64,000 nt of DNA, from assembly GCA_947631965.1 (NCBI GenBank), contig CANRNL010000004.1, forward strand, positions 1 to 64,000, read 5' to 3'. Source of the DNA: an uncultured Clostridia bacterium (GTDB lineage Bacteria > Bacillota > Clostridia > Monoglobales > Monoglobaceae). The notes below the pieces were generated by a model. That model did not search any database and was not told the origin of the DNA. It saw only the letters and a list, made by a program, of their open reading frames with translations. How positions within the stretch are numbered: the stretch's first letter is position 1; every line of letters starts with the position of its first letter. This document shows, piece by piece, positions 34,944 to 45,208 of this stretch. The position numbers were made by a program, and so were the translations under genes.

Positions 34944-34972
34944 AGTATACTCGCAAAACAGGATATTGTCAA
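34944..34972 (-). promoter_or_regulatory. promoter of small RNA unit 1
   Basis: Minus-strand TTGACA (34972-34967), 17 nt, TATACT (34949-34944). Confidence 0.85.
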
Positions 34973-35079
34973 GGATAATATGCGAAAAATGATACAAAGG
35001 CGTATGACCTCAAAAAACAGAGATTATTTAAGATTCTGACAGATAAGAATGAACTCCGAAATTTTTGCAAAGACCCCGA

Positions 35080-35108
35080 TTGATTATTTTACATACTTGT
35101 GATAAAAT
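35080..35108 (+). promoter_or_regulatory. promoter of the ArsC/Spx-family gene
   Basis: TTGATT at 35080-35085, a 17-nt spacer, TAAAAT at 35103-35108. Confidence 0.7.
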
Positions 35109-35139
35109 AAGCTTATAAAGGCAAAGGAGCGATAATAAT

Positions 35140-35493
35140 ATGGTTAAATTTATATGCTATCCGAAATGCTCGACCTGCAAAAAGGCGCAGGAGTGGCTGG
35201 AGCAAAACGGAATAGAGTACGAAATCCGCGACATCAAAAGCGACAACCCGACCTACGACGAGCTTAAGGGCTGGTACGAAAAAAGCGGTCTGCCGCTGAA
35301 AAAATTTTTTAATACGAGCGGAATGTTGTACCGTTCAATGGAGCTAAAGGACAAGCTGCCCGATATGAGCGAGGATGAACAGCTCACCCTGCTCGCGTCG
35401 GACGGAATGATGGTAAAGCGTCCCATCGCGGCGGACGGAGATACCGTTCTTGTCGGATTTAACGCGGACAAACGGGAAAAGCTAAAAAAATAA
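35140..35493 (+). CDS. ArsC/Spx family thioredoxin-fold protein
   Basis: 117 residues, alone in its transcript. The N-terminal CxxC (CSTC in YPKCSTCKKAQEWL) and the later conserved block VKRPIAADGDTVLVGF define the ArsC/Spx/YffB fold. Members are arsenate reductases or, as Spx, regulators that bind RNA polymerase under thiol stress. Spx-specific features, such as the RxxR contact region, are not evident, and no arsenic genes are near, so the role is open. AAAGGAG precedes the ATG. Confidence 0.85.
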   Translation: MVKFICYPKCSTCKKAQEWLEQNGIEYEIRDIKSDNPTYDELKGWYEKSGLPLKKFFNTSGMLYRSMELKDKLPDMSEDEQLTLLASDGMMVKRPIAADGDTVLVGFNADKREKLKK

Positions 35494-35517
35494 AGCGGAA
35501 ATCCGCTTTATTTTTTT
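35491..35517. terminator. bidirectional terminator
   Basis: TAAAGCGG with CCGCTTTA followed by seven T; overlaps the stop codon of the ArsC-like gene. Confidence 0.9.
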
Positions 35518-35544
35518 GTTCGCTTAAATCTTAAATTTGAGCTA

Positions 35545-35919
35545 TCAGTCCTTTACCGCGATTACTTCAACCTCCGCCAAAACGCCCTTGGGAAGCGCGG
35601 CGGCAGCGACGCAAGAGCGCGCGGGCTTACCCGTAAAGTATTTTCCGTAAATCTCGTTGAACTTTGCAAAATCGGACATATCCGCGAGGAAGCAGGTGGT
35701 TTTGACCGCGTTTTCAAAGCTCATTCCCGCCTCCGCCAAAACAGCGCCGAGGTTCTTCATAATCTGCTCGGTCTGCCCTTCTATGTCGCCCGCTTCGACG
35801 TTGCCGCTTGCGGGATTTATCGCTATCTGCCCCGACGTATACAGCACGTTTCCGCTCAAAATTGCCTGCGAATAGGGTCCTATCGCTTCAGGTGCGCCGT
35901 TTGTGTGAATTTTTTTCAT
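35545..35919 (-). CDS. ridA: reactive intermediate/imine deaminase RidA
   Basis: 124 residues of the YjgF/YER057c/UK114 family. RidA hydrolyses 2-aminoacrylate and 2-iminobutanoate, released by PLP enzymes such as threonine dehydratase, before they damage other proteins. Diagnostic segments are AIGPYSQAI, the conserved Arg in [13 protein letters not shown], and VLAEVEVIA with the Glu. It is 22 nt downstream of ilvA, the very enzyme that makes its substrate. Last gene of a long minus-strand block. Confidence 0.94.
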   Translation of the reverse strand: MKKIHTNGAPEAIGPYSQAILSGNVLYTSGQIAINPASGNVEAGDIEGQTEQIMKNLGAVLAEAGMSFENAVKTTCFLADMSDFAKFNEIYGKYFTGKPARSCVAAAALPKGVLAEVEVIAVKD

Positions 35920-35941
35920 AATTTACTCCTCCTGTTTATTT

Positions 35942-37135
35942 TTATTTTATTGTATAATTATGGTCTGCGAGAGTCTTTCTTATCTCATTGAGATGCTCCA
36001 TATCGCGCGTTTCCATAGATATTCTCAAAACGCACGAGTTTATGTCGAGATGCACGTCGGCGCGGTCGTGGCTGACCGATACTACGTTGCCGCCAAGGTC
36101 GGAAATTATCCTTGAAACGCCCTTGAGCTGACCCGGTCGGTCCTCAAGCTCTATTTCAAGCTCGGCAAGGCGACCCGCCTTCTGAAGTCCGCGGTCTATA
36201 ACGCGGGAGAGTATCGTAACGTCTATATTTCCGCCCGATACAAGGCAGACCACCTTCTTTCCTTTAATCGGCAGTTTGTCGAAAAGCACCGCCGCGACCG
36301 AAACCGCACCCGCTCCCTCGGCAATCATCTTCTGCTGCTCGATAAGCGCGAGTATCGCGGTTGCAACTTCATCATCCGTAACCGTTACTATTTCGTCAAC
36401 ATACTTGCTGCACAACTCGAACGTATGCTCGCCCGGCGTTTTTACGGCTATTCCGTCGGCAATGGTCTTGACCTTTTTCAGCGTTTCGATTTTGTGGTCG
36501 CGCACAGAATTATACATCGACGGCGCGTTTGCCGACTGCACTCCGTAGACCTTTATATCCGGTCTGAGCGTCTTTGCCGCAAACGCCACTCCGCTTATAA
36601 GTCCGCCGCCGCCGACAGGCACCACTATCGCGTCCACGTCGGGGAGCTGCTCCAGAATTTCAAGACCTATCGTACCCTGACCCGCTATAACAAGCTCGTC
36701 GTCAAACGGGTGGATAAACGTCGCGCCGCTCTCCTTTTGAAGCTCGAGCGTCTTTTCATACGCGTCGTCGTATGTACCCTCGACAAGGCAAACCTCCGCG
36801 CCGTAGCTCTTTGTCGCCTCGATTTTTGAAATAGGCGCGGCGTCGGGAATACAAATCATAGACTTTATATTGTTCTTGCTCGCCGCAAGCGCGACTCCCT
36901 GCGCGTGGTTCCCCGCGGAACACGCTATTACTCCGCGAGCCTTCTCCTCATCTGTTAGCTGAGATATTTTGTAGTACGCGCCGCGCACCTTAAACGAGCC
37001 TGTGACCTGCAAATTCTCGGTCTTTAAATAGACCTCTGCTTTGCGGCTCAGTCCCGCCGCGTAAATAACGTCGGTGGGGCGTATTACGTCTTTGAGAACA
37101 AATCCCGCGTGATAAATCTTATCAAGTGTCAACAT
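35942..37135 (-). CDS. ilvA: threonine ammonia-lyase
   Basis: 397 residues from the ATG at 37135 (GGAGG 10 nt ahead). A PLP enzyme converting threonine to 2-oxobutanoate and ammonia, entering isoleucine synthesis or energy metabolism. The PLP lysine lies in TGSFKVRGAYY and the phosphate-binding loop is VPVGGGGLISG. A single C-terminal ACT domain (about 325-397; ELEDRPGQLKGVS) marks the shorter form rather than the 510-residue biosynthetic type. Partner ridA follows. Confidence 0.93.
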   Translation of the reverse strand: MLTLDKIYHAGFVLKDVIRPTDVIYAAGLSRKAEVYLKTENLQVTGSFKVRGAYYKISQLTDEEKARGVIACSAGNHAQGVALAASKNNIKSMICIPDAAPISKIEATKSYGAEVCLVEGTYDDAYEKTLELQKESGATFIHPFDDELVIAGQGTIGLEILEQLPDVDAIVVPVGGGGLISGVAFAAKTLRPDIKVYGVQSANAPSMYNSVRDHKIETLKKVKTIADGIAVKTPGEHTFELCSKYVDEIVTVTDDEVATAILALIEQQKMIAEGAGAVSVAAVLFDKLPIKGKKVVCLVSGGNIDVTILSRVIDRGLQKAGRLAELEIELEDRPGQLKGVSRIISDLGGNVVSVSHDRADVHLDINSCVLRISMETRDMEHLNEIRKTLADHNYTIK

Positions 37136-37150
37136 ATGTAAAACCTCCAA

Positions 37151-38389
37151 CTAAATATTTCCAATCATATACAGCGAACCGCAAACTATTATAACGTCGT
37201 CGCTCTGTGCCGACCCTTTAGCAAACGCGAGAGCGTCGGACGGATTTTCAAACGAGGGCGGCTCGTCTTTAAAAAACTTTTTCGCAATATGCGCGAGCTT
37301 TTCGGCTTCGAGCCTGCGCGGGTTTTGCGGCTGTGTGGCGACAAACTCCTTAGCAATCGGAGCCAGGACGCTCAGACATTTCTCATACTCCTTGTCTGAG
37401 AGCATACCCATAACAAGTATCACTTTTTTGCCGACATACTTTTCAACGGTATGCCTGAGAGCCTCCGCTCCCGCCAAATTATGCGCGCCGTCAACTATAA
37501 CGGTCGGCTCGGTTCCGACCGTTTCAAACCTGCCGCAAAAGCGCGTATTTTTAAGACCCGCGCGAACCGCATTTTCGCTCAGGCCGAGCGCCGCACAAAC
37601 CTCTATCGCGGTAAGCGCGTTATATATCTGATGAACGCCGAGCATAGGAATTTCATACTCCGCGCCCTTATACGAAAATTTACTTCCGAACATATTTTGC
37701 TCGGTTATTTTTAGCGCGGACTTATCCGCGAAAACAAGCTCCGCGCCTCTCTCGCGCGACATCCGCTCTATAACCTCGTTTGCCTCGCGCGGATTTTCGC
37801 AGTAGGCGACCGCCTTTGAGCCGCTCTTTATGATTCCGCACTTTTCATAGGCAATCTTGTCGATAGTGTCTCCCAAAACCTCGGTGTGGTCATAACTTAT
37901 GCTTGTTATAACGCAAACCTTTGGCGGCTTTATGACGTTTGTCGCGTCGAAACGCCCGCCAAGCCCCACTTCGAGCGCCACAATATCGCATTTTTGCTCG
38001 TAAAAATACAGCAGAGCGGCGGCCGTGACCACTTCAAACTCGGTCGCCTCAAGGTCGTCGCCCATAACGTCGGCAACCCTCGAAACGCAATGTGCAAGGG
38101 AAGCGTGGTCTATAATCCTGCCGTCAATCTGTATGCGTTCTTCAAAGACGCGGACAAACGGAGAAATGTAAAGACCCGTCTTTTTGCCGTCCGCCGTACA
38201 GGAATTTGCGATATACGACGCGGTAGAGCCTTTGCCGTTGGTTCCCGCGATATGGACAAAGCTCAGCTTGTCCTGCGGATTTCCGAGGCGGCGCATAAGC
38301 TCTGTTATATTGTCAAGTCCGAGTTTTGAGCCGAAACGAAGCCTGCCGTGAATAAAAGCCATCGCTTCATCATATGAAAGTTCTCGCAT
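37151..38389 (-). CDS. folC: folylpolyglutamate synthase / dihydrofolate synthase
   Basis: 412 residues of the Mur ligase superfamily. It adds glutamate to dihydropteroate or to folates using ATP. The P-loop is [15 protein letters not shown] (about residue 46) and a second family signature is [15 protein letters not shown]. The ATG at 38389 has AAAGGAGAT; it lies within the end of trmFO (20-nt overlap). The neighbouring trmFO uses methylene-tetrahydrofolate, which makes the pairing sensible. Confidence 0.92.
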   Translation of the reverse strand: MRELSYDEAMAFIHGRLRFGSKLGLDNITELMRRLGNPQDKLSFVHIAGTNGKGSTASYIANSCTADGKKTGLYISPFVRVFEERIQIDGRIIDHASLAHCVSRVADVMGDDLEATEFEVVTAAALLYFYEQKCDIVALEVGLGGRFDATNVIKPPKVCVITSISYDHTEVLGDTIDKIAYEKCGIIKSGSKAVAYCENPREANEVIERMSRERGAELVFADKSALKITEQNMFGSKFSYKGAEYEIPMLGVHQIYNALTAIEVCAALGLSENAVRAGLKNTRFCGRFETVGTEPTVIVDGAHNLAGAEALRHTVEKYVGKKVILVMGMLSDKEYEKCLSVLAPIAKEFVATQPQNPRRLEAEKLAHIAKKFFKDEPPSFENPSDALAFAKGSAQSDDVIIVCGSLYMIGNI

Positions 38390-39674
38390 CACCTATCTCC
38401 TTTAAAGCTCTTTGTGCAAATTTTTCAGCTTTCAGTTTTTTATCCTTTACTCGCTCTCCCAAATCCTCAAAAATTCCGAAGTTTACGTTCATCGGCTGGA
38501 AATTGACGATTCCCGAATTTGAGACGTAGCACGCGAGCGCGCCTATCGCCGTTTTTTTGCTGAATTCCGCCCGCTCCCTGCCGAGCGCGGAGAGCGCGGC
38601 GTTAATTCCCGCCAAAAGCCCCGACGCGGCGGACTCAACATATCCCTCTACGCCCGTTATCTGACCCGCGAAATACAGCTTTTCGTATTTCCTCATACGA
38701 TACGTATTGTCGAGCAGGTCGGGCGAGTTTATATATGTGTTCCTGTGCATAACTCCGTAACGCGCAAATTCTGCGTTTTTCAGCGCGGGTATAAGCCCGA
38801 ACACCCTTCTTTGCTCGCCGAATTTCAAGTGCGTCTGAAAGCCGACAATATTGTAAAGACTGCCCGCCGCGTTATCCTGCCGAAGCTGAACCACCGCGTA
38901 CGGACGACTGCCGTCGTACGGATTTGTAAGGCCGACCGGCTTCATAGGTCCAAAGCGCATTGTGTCCTCTCCGCGCTTCGCCATAACCTCAATCGGCATA
39001 CAGCCCTCAAACACATCAGGCTCGCCATCGAGACCGTGTACCTCCGCCGTCTCGGCGGCGGCAAGCTCCCGTCTGAACGTCAGGTATTCTTCGCGGCTGA
39101 GCGGACAATTTATATAATCGTCGCCGCCCTTGCCATAGCGCGCGGCTCGAAACGCCTTGGTCATATCCACTGAATCTATATCCACAATAGGCGCGGCAGC
39201 GTCAAAAAAATGAAGATATTCGCTGCCCGTAATACTTCGTATGCTCTCGTAGAGCGCGTCCGAAACGAGCGGTCCCGCCGCGACAACGGTATACTCATTG
39301 GGATTTATCTCGGTGACTTCCTCCGAAATAACCTCTATGTTGGGGTGAGCCTTGATTTTTTCGGTGACCGCCGCCGAAAAGCCTTCGCGGTCAACCGCAA
39401 GCGCTCCGCCCGCGGGCACGCGCGTTTGGTCAGCGCACTGCATTATAAGGGAATCGAGCCTTCGCATCTCCTCTTTTAAAAGTCCGACCGCGTTGCCAAG
39501 ACCCGCCGCACGCAGAGAGTTACTGCACACAAGCTCGGCAAAATTATCGCTCTTGTGCGCCGCCGAGCGTTTATGCGGCTTCATTTCAAAGAGCCGTACC
39601 CAAGCTCCGCGCCGTGCCGCCTGCCACGCCGCTTCACATCCCGCGAGTCCCGCTCCGATTACATTTATTTCCAT
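38370..39674 (-). CDS. trmFO: tRNA uracil-54 methyltransferase, folate/FAD-dependent
   Basis: 434 residues. It makes ribothymidine at position 54 of tRNA using methylene-tetrahydrofolate and FADH2. The N-terminal FAD motif is [13 protein letters not shown]. The conserved CSNSLR and the [14 protein letters not shown] segment follow, and the C-terminal [20 protein letters not shown] is a GidA/TrmFO hallmark. It starts 6 nt after topA ends and overlaps folC, so the genes are tightly coupled. Confidence 0.94.
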   Translation of the reverse strand: MEINVIGAGLAGCEAAWQAARRGAWVRLFEMKPHKRSAAHKSDNFAELVCSNSLRAAGLGNAVGLLKEEMRRLDSLIMQCADQTRVPAGGALAVDREGFSAAVTEKIKAHPNIEVISEEVTEINPNEYTVVAAGPLVSDALYESIRSITGSEYLHFFDAAAPIVDIDSVDMTKAFRAARYGKGGDDYINCPLSREEYLTFRRELAAAETAEVHGLDGEPDVFEGCMPIEVMAKRGEDTMRFGPMKPVGLTNPYDGSRPYAVVQLRQDNAAGSLYNIVGFQTHLKFGEQRRVFGLIPALKNAEFARYGVMHRNTYINSPDLLDNTYRMRKYEKLYFAGQITGVEGYVESAASGLLAGINAALSALGRERAEFSKKTAIGALACYVSNSGIVNFQPMNVNFGIFEDLGERVKDKKLKAEKFAQRALKEIGDARTFI

Positions 39675-39679
39675 AGCTT

Positions 39680-41806
39680 TTAAACTTCCGCTTTCTCTTT
39701 ATTCTCGCTTTTCTTTCCCGACGGCTTTTTCTCCCATTTGCAGTCCTCATTGCTGCACACAATCTTAACAAAGTTTTTGCCTCTGTACGGGCGGCGTTTT
39801 ACCACCATCGAACCGCACTGAGGGCATTTCTCGTTTGTCGGCTCATCCCACGACATATAGTCGCAGGTGGGATTATGCTCACAGCCGTAATAAGTAATTC
39901 CCTTTTTCGACCTCTTAACGAGAATTTTTCCTCCGCACTTCGGGCAGTCAACGCCAAGCTCCTTTGTTATCGACTTGGTGTTCTTACATTCGGGATAGCC
40001 GGGGCAGGCGAGGAACTTTCCGAACCGACCCTGCTTATACACCATCATTCTGCCGCACTTTTCACACTTTACGTCCGAAACCTCATCCTTTATCTCAATA
40101 TCTCCGATTTTTTCTTCGGCAAGCGAGAGCGTTTTGGAAAAAGGTCCGTAAAAGTCGCGTATTATATCCTTCCACGGCGTATCGCCGCTTTCTATCTCGT
40201 CAAGCTCGGTTTCCATATTCGCGGTAAACTCTATGTCCACTATATCCTTGAAATTTTCTTTCATAAGCTCGGTAACGATAATTCCAAGCTCAGTCGGGAA
40301 AAGCGACTTTCCGTCGCGCGCCACATATCCGCGCGAGGTTATTGTGGTTATCGTCGGCGCATAGGTACTCGGACGGCCTATGCCCTCTTCTTCCATCACC
40401 TTGACGAGCGACGCCTCGGTGTATCGCGGGGGCGGCTGCGTAAAGTGCTGGTCCGAAATCAGTTCCTTGAGCTTTAGCTCCTGACCCTCGGTAAGAGGCG
40501 GGAGCTTGCTCTTCTTTTCCTCCGCATCGTCCTGACCCTCGACATAGACCGCGGTAAAACCGTCAAATTTAACGGTGGTGCCGTTTGCGCGGAATATATA
40601 TTTGTCCGCCGAAATATCCGCCTGCACCGTGTCAAACACCGCGCTCGACATCTGGCTTGCCAGAAATCTGTTCCACACCAGCCTGTAAAGCTTATACTGG
40701 TCTGACTTGAGCGAATCCTTGACCGCTTCGGGCGGCAGACTCATATTTGTCGGACGGATTGCCTCGTGTGCGTCCTGTGCGCCGTTTCGCGATTTATATA
40801 TTCTCGGCTTTTCGGGAACGTATTTATCTCCGTAACGCTCCGAAATATACTGCCTCGCCGCGTTCTGCGCGTCAACGGCTATTCTCATTGAGTCGGTTCT
40901 CATATATGTTATAAGTCCGACGGTACCCTTTCCCTTTATGTCAACTCCTTCGTAGATCTGCTGCGCCGTACTCATCGTGCGTCTCGCGGTGAAATTCAGC
41001 TTTCGCGACGCCTCCTGCTGGAGAGTGCTGGTAGTGAACGGCGGCGCGGGATTGCGCTTTTTCTCGCTCTTTTTTATGGATTTAACCGCATAGTCCGCAC
41101 CGCGAACCGCATCTTCTATCTCACGCACCGTTTTTTCGTCGGGCAGGTCTATTTTCTTGCCGTCCGCCCCGCCGAGAAACTTTGCGACAAACGGCTGTTT
41201 GCCCGCGCTGTTGGTGAGCTTTGCATCCATACTCCAATACTCGACGGGCTTGAACGACTGTATTTCCGCCTCGCGGTCGACCACCAATCTTGTCGTGACC
41301 GACTGTACACGTCCGGCGCTCAGCCCCTTTTTCACCTTTTTCCACAGCAGAGGACTTATTTTATAGCCCACTATTCTGTCAAGCACGCGGCGCGCCTGCT
41401 GTGCGTCAACCAGGTCCAAATCAATGGAGCGCGGACTTTTCACCGCCTCGCGTACCGCCGTTTTGGTAATCTCGTTAAATGTGACTCTGCATTTTGAGCT
41501 TGGGTCTATTCCGAGCAAAATCGCCAAGTGCCACGAAATCGCTTCTCCCTCTCGGTCAGGGTCGGTCGCAAGCAAAATCTTATCCGCCGACTTCGCCTTC
41601 TTTTTGAGGTCGGAAATCAGCGGTCCTTTGCCGCGAATCGTGATGTACTTAGGCTCGAAATCACTTTCAATATCAACTCCGAGCTGGCTTTTGGGCAAAT
41701 CTCGAAGATGTCCCATAGACGCGGTAACATCATAGCCGCTGCCCAAATACCCTTTTATGGTTTTAGCCTTTGAAGGCGACTCAACAATAACAAGTTTTTT
41801 TACCAT
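39680..41806 (-). CDS. topA: DNA topoisomerase I
   Basis: 708 residues, type IA. It relaxes negative supercoils. The TOPRIM domain is at the N-terminus ([30 protein letters not shown]). The active-site tyrosine is in [12 protein letters not shown]. Three four-cysteine zinc ribbons lie at the C-terminus (CEKCG...CPGYPEC; CPKCGG...CEHNPTC; CPQCG...CSNEDC), followed by a basic tail. The dprA-topA-trmFO order is common in Firmicutes. Confidence 0.96.
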   Translation of the reverse strand: MVKKLVIVESPSKAKTIKGYLGSGYDVTASMGHLRDLPKSQLGVDIESDFEPKYITIRGKGPLISDLKKKAKSADKILLATDPDREGEAISWHLAILLGIDPSSKCRVTFNEITKTAVREAVKSPRSIDLDLVDAQQARRVLDRIVGYKISPLLWKKVKKGLSAGRVQSVTTRLVVDREAEIQSFKPVEYWSMDAKLTNSAGKQPFVAKFLGGADGKKIDLPDEKTVREIEDAVRGADYAVKSIKKSEKKRNPAPPFTTSTLQQEASRKLNFTARRTMSTAQQIYEGVDIKGKGTVGLITYMRTDSMRIAVDAQNAARQYISERYGDKYVPEKPRIYKSRNGAQDAHEAIRPTNMSLPPEAVKDSLKSDQYKLYRLVWNRFLASQMSSAVFDTVQADISADKYIFRANGTTVKFDGFTAVYVEGQDDAEEKKSKLPPLTEGQELKLKELISDQHFTQPPPRYTEASLVKVMEEEGIGRPSTYAPTITTITSRGYVARDGKSLFPTELGIIVTELMKENFKDIVDIEFTANMETELDEIESGDTPWKDIIRDFYGPFSKTLSLAEEKIGDIEIKDEVSDVKCEKCGRMMVYKQGRFGKFLACPGYPECKNTKSITKELGVDCPKCGGKILVKRSKKGITYYGCEHNPTCDYMSWDEPTNEKCPQCGSMVVKRRPYRGKNFVKIVCSNEDCKWEKKPSGKKSENKEKAEV

Positions 41807-41859
41807 AATTCATTACCTTTCCGTTTTCATCTTTTTGACTTTCATTTTTTAAGCTCTTA

Positions 41860-43065
41860 TCATTTAAAAACCGGTGAGTATATATTTCCCGCACCGCGTT
41901 TAACTATTCCCTTCATTTCTAGCAGCAAAAGCTTCGCGCTGAGACTGCCCGCGCTTATTCCGCAGCCCTCGGCAATATCGTCTATCATCGCGCTGCCGTG
42001 TTCGTGCAGAAATTTGACTATCGCAACCTGCTCGTCGTCTCCGAGCGAGGCTGTTATCGTTTCTATAGGCGTCTTTTTGACGCTCTCCGCCTTTATCTTT
42101 TTCTCGCGGGCGGGGCGCGACTTTTCGCGCTCATCTCCGCTCATCGCAATATTGACAGGCTCCCCAATCAGCGCTTCGCCGTTACTCAAAAGCTCGGGAG
42201 ACACCGAAGCGTACTCGTTTATAACGTCTCTCGCGTCGCGTATTATATACGCTCCGTCGCTGAGCAGACTGTTCGGCAATTCGGAATTTCTGACTATGGG
42301 CGTTATCGGTATCGCGAACACGTCGCGGTTATTTTCCTCCGCCAGCCTTGCGCTCATCGAGGTACCGCTTTTGTATCTGCCCTCGGCTATGACCGTCGCC
42401 GTACACAGGCCGACGATTATTCTGTTTCTTTGGGAATAAAGCCTGCCTTCGGCGGGATAATGCGGCGGGCGTTCGCTTACGACCGCGCCGTTGTTTATTA
42501 TACACTCATACAGGTCGGCGTTGACCTTGGGATATACCACGTCAACTCCGCCCGCCAGCACAGCCACTGTCTTATTGCCCGCGTGAAGCGCGCCGACGTG
42601 CGCCATACGGTCAATTCCGACAGCCATACCGCTGACTATGACCGCGCCGCGAGCCGCGAGGTCCTTTGCGATGGAGTACACCACCTTCATACCCTCCTCG
42701 GTAGGTCGGCGCGAGCCTACTATGCTTATTCCGAGAAGATTGTCGAAGTCGGGAAGGTCGCCTTTTACATAAAGTATGCGGGGCGGGCAGGTTGTATGAC
42801 GCAGTCTGAACGGATAATTCTCGTCGTCAATCGTTATTATATGTATTCCGCTATCCGTACATTCGCGATAAATTCGCTCCGCTTCGCGCGTGTCCTTTTT
42901 CGCGGCGGCTCTGCCCAGGCCGTACTTTCTGAGCGCCGCCGCGTCCGCACGGTAGACCGCTTCCGCGCTTCCGAAGGCGCGGATATGTTTGTCGATAACC
43001 GTCGGTTCGTGCTTACAGACACAGCTTAGCCATAAGTCCTTGAGCAAATCATCAAAGCTTGTCAT
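41860..43065 (-). CDS. dprA: DNA processing protein DprA/Smf
   Basis: 401 residues. It binds incoming single-stranded DNA and loads RecA during transformation; it is also kept in species not known to transform. A helix-hairpin-helix-like N-terminus is followed by the Rossmann-type core with SIVGSRRPTEEG, VSGMAVGIDRMAH and SQRNRIIVGL. A C-terminal winged helix (about 335-401) is present. The start ATG overlaps the end of the methylase gene (ATGA) and has GGGAGGAAGG upstream. Confidence 0.94.
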   Translation of the reverse strand: MTSFDDLLKDLWLSCVCKHEPTVIDKHIRAFGSAEAVYRADAAALRKYGLGRAAAKKDTREAERIYRECTDSGIHIITIDDENYPFRLRHTTCPPRILYVKGDLPDFDNLLGISIVGSRRPTEEGMKVVYSIAKDLAARGAVIVSGMAVGIDRMAHVGALHAGNKTVAVLAGGVDVVYPKVNADLYECIINNGAVVSERPPHYPAEGRLYSQRNRIIVGLCTATVIAEGRYKSGTSMSARLAEENNRDVFAIPITPIVRNSELPNSLLSDGAYIIRDARDVINEYASVSPELLSNGEALIGEPVNIAMSGDEREKSRPAREKKIKAESVKKTPIETITASLGDDEQVAIVKFLHEHGSAMIDDIAEGCGISAGSLSAKLLLLEMKGIVKRGAGNIYSPVFK

Positions 43066-43832
43066 AAAACCTTCCTCCCAAGCTCGTACATCGCTATTCC
43101 CGCCGCGACCGACGCGTTTAAAGACTCCGCCGCGCCGCGCATCGGTATTTTAAAGAGTATGTCCGCGCCCGCTTCAGTCTCAGGCGATATGCCCCGCGCC
43201 TCGCTGCCTATCACAAGCGCGATTTTGCCGCAGTCCGAAATGTCCGAAATGCTTTTCTTTGCCGACAGCGACGAGGCGCAGACCGTAAATCCGCGCTCTT
43301 TTAAAATGTCGAAAATCTCCGCACTGTTCTTTCCGAAAACTATCGGCATACGGAAAATCGAGCCCATTGTGGAGCGCACCGTCTTTGGATTGTAAACGTC
43401 TACGCAGCCGCCCGTCGTATATATTATGTCAACTCCCAGTGCCTCGGCGCTTCTGATTATCGTACCCATATTTCCGGGCTCCGAAACGCCGTCGAGAATT
43501 AGCGCAAAACGCGCCAAATCAAGGTCTTGAGGAATTTGTGATATTCTGACGGCGGCAAGCGCGCCTTGAGAATTTTCGGTATCGCAAATGTCCTTGAACA
43601 CCGCATCCGAAACGACGAGCGTTAAAACGTCTTCGTTTGAAAAATCGGGATTTTTTGCAAAAAAGCTTTCGGAGAGTATAACAAACTCAGCCGAGCCGAC
43701 CGAAAGAGCCTCCGCAACGATGCGTCTGCCCTCCGCAAAGAACAGAGAATACTTCTCCCTGTACTTTTTCATCGACAGGGATTTTGCAATTTTCACATAC
43801 TTATTATCCTTGCTTTCTATGTGTCTAATCAT
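43062..43832 (-). CDS. TrmH/SpoU family RNA 2'-O-methyltransferase
   Basis: 256 residues. The SPOUT knot motifs are LILDGVSEPGNMGTIIRSAEALG, IALVIGSEARGIS and the final IPMRGAAESLNASVAAGIAMYE. An N-terminal L30e-like substrate domain is present. Likely target is 23S rRNA or tRNA; the exact position cannot be set from sequence. It begins the methylase-dprA-topA-trmFO-folC-ilvA-ridA block, and no clear promoter was found ahead of it. Confidence 0.9.
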   Translation of the reverse strand: MIRHIESKDNKYVKIAKSLSMKKYREKYSLFFAEGRRIVAEALSVGSAEFVILSESFFAKNPDFSNEDVLTLVVSDAVFKDICDTENSQGALAAVRISQIPQDLDLARFALILDGVSEPGNMGTIIRSAEALGVDIIYTTGGCVDVYNPKTVRSTMGSIFRMPIVFGKNSAEIFDILKERGFTVCASSLSAKKSISDISDCGKIALVIGSEARGISPETEAGADILFKIPMRGAAESLNASVAAGIAMYELGRKVL

Positions 43833-43880
43833 AATAAAACCGACTTTGTGGCTTAAAAAATTAAGTTATCTTACAGCGAA

Positions 43881-43908
43881 AAAAGTTATACCGAAAGGTA
43901 TAACTTTT
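43881..43908 (-). terminator. terminator of the infC operon
   Basis: A 12-bp stem AAAAGTTATACC with GGTATAACTTTT around a GAAA loop, just past the rplT stop codon. Confidence 0.9.
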
Positions 43909-43913
43909 TTTAA

Positions 43914-44258
43914 TTATCTTACTTTCTCAACCAATTTTGTAAATGCCGCAGGGTCTGAAATTGCTATTTCGGACAGCATTTTACGGTTAATCTCAATGCC
44001 GTTTTGCTTAAGACCGTTCATAAATCTGCTGTAGCTCATTCCGTTAGCCCTTGCTGCCGCGTTTATACGGGCAATCCAAAGCTGTCTGAAATCTCTCTTC
44101 TTCTGCTTTCTGTCACGATAAGCATAAGACAGCGACTTCATAACCGCCTGATTGGCTGTTTTATACAGCTTGCTCTTTGCACCTCTGTAACCTTTTGCAA
44201 GCTTTAATATTTTTTTATGTCTTGCACGGGTTTTAACCGCACCCTTTATTCTTGCCAT
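43914..44258 (-). CDS. rplT: 50S ribosomal protein L20
   Basis: 114 residues, basic, binding 23S rRNA early in assembly. The N-terminus [25 protein letters not shown] is diagnostic. In Firmicutes L20 also represses its own operon by binding the leader, which is visible upstream of infC here. Last of infC-rpmI-rplT. Confidence 0.97.
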   Translation of the reverse strand: MARIKGAVKTRARHKKILKLAKGYRGAKSKLYKTANQAVMKSLSYAYRDRKQKKRDFRQLWIARINAAARANGMSYSRFMNGLKQNGIEINRKMLSEIAISDPAAFTKLVEKVR

Positions 44259-44309
44259 AGATTTGTTCTCCTTTTCTTAACTTTACGACTTGTACGTTTT
44301 TAGCCCGCC

Positions 44310-44513
44310 TTACTTGTAAGGCATCATCTTTTTGATGGTCGAAGCATTTGCCGGCGACAAATAGCCCGCCTTTCTCAGCTTTCTTTTTCTCTTAGTGCTT
44401 TTCTTGTTCAAAATGTGGCTCTTGTAAGCCTTGCTTCTTTTAACCTTACCGTTCTTGGTAACGCCGAAACGCTTTGCCGCGCCTCTATGGGTCTTGATTT
44501 TAGTATTAGCCAT
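44310..44513 (-). CDS. rpmI: 50S ribosomal protein L35
   Basis: 67 residues, very basic, complete. Starts [25 protein letters not shown] and ends with the typical [16 protein letters not shown]. Middle gene of the infC-rpmI-rplT operon. Confidence 0.97.
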   Translation of the reverse strand: MANTKIKTHRGAAKRFGVTKNGKVKRSKAYKSHILNKKSTKRKRKLRKAGYLSPANASTIKKMMPYK

Positions 44514-44549
44514 ATCCTTTTCTCTCCTTCCGTTTATGAAACTGATTTT

Positions 44550-45068
44550 TTATGCGTTATTTTTGGGTGTTATGAACATAGCCATATTTCTGCCTTCCAT
44601 CTTGGCTCCCTTTTCCACGGTTCCGTATTCCGCAACCGTTTCCGCAACCTTATCAAGCAACTCCTTACCCAATGACGAATGAGTAATTTCGCGTCCTCTG
44701 AACTTAACCGAAACCTTAACCTTGTCACCCGCCTTGAGGAATTTTATCGCGCCGCCCATCTTGGTGTTGAAGTCGTGGTCGCCGATATTGGGCGTAAGCC
44801 TGACCTCTTTGATGCTGACGGTCTTTTGATTTTTGCGCTGGTCCTTCTCCTTTTTGGCAAGCTCAAACTTGTGCTTCCCGTAGTCCATAATCTTGCATAC
44901 CGGCGGCTTTGCCTGAGGAGCAATCTTTACCAAATCAAGATTTGCCGCCTCCGCCCTGCTTTGAGCCTCGCTGTTGGAAACTATGCCGAGCTGAGTTCCG
45001 TCCTCGCTTATAAGCCTGACCTCTTTGTCCTTGATTTCCTCATTAATCATTAAATCCTGTTTAGCTAT
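44550..45068 (-). CDS. infC: translation initiation factor IF-3, AUA start
   Basis: 172 residues from an ATA codon at 45068. IF-3 keeps ribosomal subunits apart and checks start codons. The N-terminus (AKQDLMINEEIKDKEVRLI) aligns residue for residue with Bacillus IF-3 if the ATA is read as the start, and GGAGGTG lies 6 nt ahead of it. No ATG or GTG is better placed: GTG falls inside the ribosome site, and the first ATG is seven codons in. A rare start is a known device by which IF-3 limits its own synthesis. C-terminal domain ends KMEGRNMAMFITPKN. Confidence 0.93.
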   Translation of the reverse strand: MAKQDLMINEEIKDKEVRLISEDGTQLGIVSNSEAQSRAEAANLDLVKIAPQAKPPVCKIMDYGKHKFELAKKEKDQRKNQKTVSIKEVRLTPNIGDHDFNTKMGGAIKFLKAGDKVKVSVKFRGREITHSSLGKELLDKVAETVAEYGTVEKGAKMEGRNMAMFITPKNNA

Positions 45069-45202
45069 GCAAAACACCTCCAAAAAACTAATACGCGAAA
45101 AGCTAAGCCTTCCGCGTATATTCAAACGAATATTAGGTTCGAATATTAAGTTGCTGCCCTTTCGCTGCGCGCTGAGGGGAGAAGCGGAAACCTCTGCTTT
45201 AC
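45069..45202 (-). promoter_or_regulatory. L20-type leader of the infC operon
   Basis: About 134 nt. It contains an AATATTC/GAATAT hairpin, then ATACGCG pairing with CGCGTAT (with inner GCTTAGC), followed by TTAGTTTTTT directly before the ribosome site. This is the terminator arm of the autoregulatory L20 leader known from Bacillus. L20 excess should favour termination. Confidence 0.75.
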
Positions 45203-45208
45203 CCAAAT

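Noticed and set aside
34511-34972. 153-codon minus-strand frame
   Set aside because: It crosses three of the four tandem promoters and two hairpin units and has no ribosome site. Low-quality residue pattern. Treated as chance.
34486-34972. Locus as 6S RNA copies or tmRNA
   Set aside because: Units are too short for 6S RNA (about 180 nt), lack the long open-bubble rod, and carry no tRNA-like ends or tag-peptide frame.
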